Source of the DNA: Plakobranchus ocellatus
Taxonomy: Eukaryota > Mollusca > Gastropoda > Plakobranchidae
DNA length: 36,339 nt
Reading direction: 5' to 3'
NCBI GenBank assembly: GCA_019648995.1
Contig: BLXT01003734.1
Span: 468,151 to 504,489, forward strand
Shown: positions 32,636-36,339 of the stretch, piece after piece
Position numbering within the stretch: position 1 is the first letter of the stretch
Layout of the letters: each line of letters begins with the position of its first letter
Translations under genes and position numbers: made by a program
Notes under the pieces: model-generated
Told to the model about the DNA's origin: nothing
The model's database searches: none
Seen by the model: only the letters and a program-made list of their open reading frames with translations

Positions 32636-34615
32636 CTGGTGGAGAGTTGGGAAAAAAGCCAGAAGTTATTTCGATGAAAAAATATAGCTTCGTTTCTGAG
32701 TTCAATTTGTTGGTGCAACTAAATGTGTGCCACTTGGCGTTTTTGAAAATCAACAAATGAATGTGTTCGGTAAGGACAGAACTTGCAACTTCGGACACAG
32801 AAGCTGCAGCGTTAAACAAATAGCGACCCCTGAATCTCAAACAGAAACGTATCTGTTGATTACTTGTTTGATAGATGATGGACTGATTGATTGAGAAATA
32901 GGTTGATAAAGTTGGTTGAGCATTTGGTTAAATGAAAGTCAAAAGATTAGTGGCCTGGTTGATTGAAAAGTTACTTAGGTGATAAGGAGACCGTTTGATT
33001 ATAAGATTTGTTGATTGTTTCGTTGAAAAATTTGATTTATTGTTCGTTTGAAGAATTACTTGTTTCATTGGGATATTTAATTAGTTAAGGATTTTGAATT
33101 TTGTTTAATCGAACATTTGGCTATTTGATTGATTGACCGATCAGCCAATTGGTTCGTTAGTTGATAACTTCCTATTCTGTAGCTCCTATTCTGTAGCTTA
33201 GCATGCGTTAAGCTATCGTATAGACAGGGCAAATCGGCGACAATGTGTGAGTGCTTTTAAGATTATCCAAAACTAGTCTCTATCTATAACTCTCCTGAAT
33301 TGCTTGTCTAAGCCTTTGGTGGCACAATGAGCAGCATACCCGTCCTAACATCTACATGAACTCTTCCACCAAGGAATCAATTTTAAACCCATCAACAATG
33401 TTCTGGCCTTAAAAGTGCTATAAAAGCTTGAGATCACCTAGTTATGAAGGGAGTATGCACAAGAAAAACTCTGTTTGTCTGCCTTTGTGTAAATCTAACC
33501 TCAATGTTGTTCTGAGTCCTCCACTTGGTTCTGAGGACAAGGACAGGGGAAGGCACGCAACAGGAGAGCCAAATGGACTCATTCATGTCACTCGACAGCC
33601 GGCATAGAAAGCACAGACCACAAAATGTCGCACATAGGCCTGGCAAAGGCAGGAAATAGTGAAAGTAAAAATAAAATTCACTATACAATCACACAAAAGA
33701 TGGACGAGTTAGAACTAAAACAAAGGAAGGATATAGGCATGGCAGGAAAAAGGAAAGGCAAAAATGCAAATTATTACACAAACAACAGATTAAAAAAAAG
33801 ATGGGCAAGCTAAAATAAAACAAAGAAAAAAAACAAGTTAAAAAAACCACAAGTTATGCAATCGAACAGAATGCTAAATGGGCGCAATGTCAAAGTGAAC
33901 ACCAAAATATCAAGCCGAACTACTTTTGATAATTGCAAAATTGCAAATAAATAGTTCAAAAGGGTGCTGAATGAGGCAAGCACATTTTGTGCAATATTGA
34001 TGCAACTGAAAAGATTGCCTTGATCTCTTTGTGCAAATAATATTAAGAAACTATAGAGGAAAAATGTTGATAGTTGTTTTTGTGTTCTTGACTTGAAGCA
34101 AACATAAATTTGGCACCTACACACTGACTTATTAAATTTGATCTTGAGAGTGCATTGACCCAACTGCCACACTTTGCAAATATCTGTTGTACATGAACTC
34201 TTATATGCTTTCCAGAAAAGATAGAAACTTTTATGGAGTTTTTCTTTTAAGGACAGCCTCAATTCAGTTTCACCATTCCACTACACAATATTCTGGTTAG
34301 AAGCATTGACTTTGAAGCACTAAATTAAACCAAATCAACTAAAGATAAATCGTTTGATAAATACATGAAAGTAAACTCTCAGTAAATAGAAAATATAACA
34401 AAAGCAGTGGACGAGTATGAATGGAATGACTTACAAATGCCCCAATCATCGCGACAATCAAACACTCCGGTGTACCAGTCCCGCTTGCTCTGTATGAGTG
34501 CTTGTTGGTCAGTGGTACCCCGGCCCCTTACCGGCTGGCTGAACACCACTTGGCCGTTTCTGTATTCAGCGTTTGGACACGGGGCGTAGCCCTTCTGGTT
34601 GGACTGAATGAGCAT
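32534..34615 (-). CDS. PLAC8/cornifelin-family protein B (three coding exons)
   Basis: The coding exons are 34615-34435, 33639-33500 and 32635-32534 (181+140+102 nt, 140 aa plus stop). Exon 2 has the same length as in PLAC8-A and both introns have the same phase, so this is its duplicate. No stop or frameshift is present. Kept: GVFDC, the CLCATFCGLCFLC core, CCVP, LRTKWR, CEDC and CVACQLAREV. Changed: a 15-bp deletion in exon 1 removes the PPQYD present in A; the DDC of A is DDW (Trp58); Cys89 of A aligns with Trp84; and a Cys in exon 3 is shifted by one (HFC to TCF). The tail is four residues shorter. The start is preceded by two in-frame stops (TAG TAA TGT GTT CTA ATG). It may be a functional diverged paralogue or an early pseudogene. 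Confidence 0.88.
32850..33165. repeat. Degenerate TTGATTG-type repeat in PLAC8-B intron 2
   Basis: Recurring TTGATT, GGTTGAT and TTGTT words without a fixed period. Copy A has only about 100 bases at this place. It ends at a short direct repeat CCTATTCTGTAGCT (33171, 33186). Confidence 0.6.
33500..33639 (-). CDS. PLAC8-B coding exon 2
   Basis: Acceptor TTGCCAG before GCCTATGTGCG. The donor GTTAGA, weaker than the GTGAGA of PLAC8-A, follows GAG. 140 nt, ending in phase 0. It encodes CATFCGLCFLC, NESIWLSCCVP and LRTKWRTQNNIE. Confidence 0.9.
34435..34615 (-). CDS. PLAC8-B coding exon 1
   Basis: Residues 1-60 and the first base of Cys61. Donor GTAAGT, phase 1, identical in position to PLAC8-A. 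It contains FDCRDDWGI, where A has FDCFDDCGI. Confidence 0.9.
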
Positions 34616-34745
34616 TAGAACACATTACTACCCTTGAAATGGATAAAACATCCTCTAAAGCACAATACAAAAGTACATATCAAAACCGATCTTGATCAAG
34701 TAAGAGGCAAGACAGTATCATTGGGCACGGTTCTTTACCACGGAG

Positions 34746-36000
34746 GATAACTATTGGCATTTCTATACACCATTGTCGTTAATAACTGAACATAAGATAT
34801 TGGACATAACGTGGTTTTACTCGCAATGTAAGATGGTCCTCTTCAGGCAGTCTTTAACTTGGTGTACAGCAATCATACAGCAGATTAACGTTAGTGGCTC
34901 AATATTCAGGCATACTCTAGTCTAAGCTAAGCAAAGATTATGGAAAATACAGATTGTCCACTCAAAGTTTTTTTCTGCTCTTTGCTGGGCTTTGTACAAT
35001 TTTGGGCACACTGCTCTAACTTTAAGCTGGCAAGTTTGTAAAGTGTAGGAACATAACTACTCTAAATGGAGGTATTTAACGAATTGGTGCTTCTTGTTGT
35101 TATATTTTATCTTTTTTCACCATCATTACCTCATTCTCCAGATACAGACTCCTGCAATTGTTCAAAATTTTTGTAAATGCTCAGTCCGTTTTGTCGCTTA
35201 TTATGGATCCATAAAAAGCTTATTAACATTTTGTCTATTGCTGCGTTTTCTGTGGATGGCATTCATTTCGTTAATTTTAACTCTCGCATTTGTCGATCTA
35301 GTTACAATCCAGTTGGTATCAGTTGAACGTCCATACCAAAGTTTATACATTGCACTGGGCGGACTTTAAATGAGAGACAAAATCTGAACCTGGTCCTATG
35401 AGTAAACTCGAGTGTAGCCTCGAGCAAACTTGGAAACATGGAATTGGGTGAAGAGATTATTCATTGTTTTCTTTCCAAACAGATGTTTTATTTGATGTGT
35501 GCAGGTTTATTCTATACATTGTAATTTTGAGGCATTTTTAAGGCAGTTCTGAGATTCTGAGATATTTCTACAAAAAAAAAAAAGTAATTTTTCTGTCCAA
35601 AATCCAAATGGAACGTTTCAAGGGGATAAATTGAGAAAGAAGCGGAGTTGTTTTCTGAAAGTCCAGATTCTGTTTTACTGACGATTTAAAGTTTGATGGG
35701 ATTGTGGGATATTTGAAGTAACCAAGACAGACCGATGATGCACACCTTCGACATTGGGTCAAGAACAAGCTTTTTTTACATGAACATGCCAGTTATTGGT
35801 TGAAGTCCTGGTGATTCCGAGCGAAAACAGCAAGGTTATATGTAACATATATAAACATATATTATACATATATATATAAAATGTAAAACAACTTTTAAAT
35901 TTAAAAAAGGGAAAGAACAAATAATTTCGCTTTGAAAGACACAATCATGTAGCCTGCAGTGAAAATAAGAGCATTGACAAAAAGATGCGAATGCCGAGCA
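34746..36000. other. Region right of the duplication
   Basis: No homology to copy A was recognised. It contains the presumed upstream region of PLAC8-B (minus strand), but no clear promoter motif. A 91-codon frame at 35094-35369 has no known domain. Confidence 0.4.
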
Positions 36001-36017
36001 ATATGTTTAGGTTAATG

Positions 36018-36027
36018 TTTATTTATT
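36018..36027 (-). terminator. Possible polyadenylation signal of a gene entering from the right
   Basis: The minus strand reads AATAAATAAA, two overlapping canonical signals. The sequence to the right (36050-36339) is less AT-rich and keeps a minus-strand frame open for about 50 codons (about 36240 down to 36080). This would fit the end of a gene whose body lies outside the window, but no family was recognised. Confidence 0.25.
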
Positions 36028-36339
36028 ACAACTGTCCACATGGGCACTTTGTCTATCGCACCTTTTCAACACTTGACGGTTTTAACAAAGGCCGTGCTCT
36101 TGTACAACAAAAGAGAATAGAAACTTGGAGCTCATTCCCATCCCCAGGATGCGGTCTCTGAAAGCTATCTGAGAGTGATCTATACTGGCAGTAGCTTTAG
36201 CGTTCTGCACGCATGCCACAGAGTTGAAGCGCAGTGCTTATAAAAAGTGCTTCACTTTTCTCACAGCCATTTCAATGAACAGCAAGAGGTTCTGTACAGA
36301 GGTTTTGCTCCCAATGCCTAACATGTCAGCTTAGTGCAC

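Larger units (their letters stand above)
11345..34745. repeat. Tandem segmental duplication, copy B (expanded by insertions)
   Basis: This is the second copy of the segment at 1-9170, in the same orientation, containing PLAC8-B. It is about 2.5 times longer because four blocks have no counterpart in copy A: about 14060-19600, 19760-20510, 21320-29640 and 30020-32330. Two of these contain recognisable decayed retrotransposons. Copy A has smaller private stretches at about 640-1230 and 7170-7565. Block borders are approximate because the flanks have diverged. Confidence 0.85.

Noticed and set aside
35094..35369. 91-codon hydrophobic frame
   Set aside because: Phe/Leu-rich composition follows from AT-rich DNA. 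There is no family resemblance, and no splice or start context was convincing.
1..36339. tRNA, rRNA or riboswitch genes
   Set aside because: No cloverleaf with paired A and B boxes and no rRNA-like segments were recognised. A covariance-model scan would be needed to exclude them fully.

Overview
The window looks like nuclear DNA of an animal with spliced genes, AT-rich spacers and many microsatellites. A heterobranch gastropod (snail) is my best guess, from the PLAC8 gene type, the transposon families and the abundance of AGATCT/TCTAGA words; this is inference, not proof. There are no prokaryotic operons, rRNA genes or CRISPR arrays.

The only host genes I can support are two PLAC8/cornifelin-family genes on the minus strand, each with three coding exons. 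PLAC8-A has exons at 9058-8863, 7908-7769 and 6812-6699 and encodes 149 aa. PLAC8-B has exons at 34615-34435, 33639-33500 and 32635-32534 and encodes 140 aa. Both have clean splice sites and identical intron phases. B has lost a PPxY motif and carries two Cys-to-Trp changes.

The two genes belong to a much larger tandem segmental duplication. Copy A is about 1-9170. Copy B is about 11345-34745. Collinear homologous blocks, coding and non-coding, run through both in the same order and orientation. Copy B has swollen to about 23 kb through insertions. The first insertion (about 14060-19600) holds a decayed Ty3/Gypsy gag-pol. The second (19760-20510) holds a 67-bp duplication. The third (about 21320-29640) holds a decayed non-LTR retrotransposon with a zinc finger, reverse transcriptase and restriction-like endonuclease, plus a 42-bp tandem repeat and AGATCT-rich DNA. 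The fourth (about 30020-32330) is unrecognised sequence. Between the copies sits a 44-bp satellite (about 9745-10800) made of two interleaved unit types.

The rest is simple repeats (GATA, AAT, CTA, CAA/CAG, GA, CA, poly-A, poly-C), one 82-base assembly gap and four short N runs beside homopolymers. Most open frames in the window are translations of simple repeats and are not genes.
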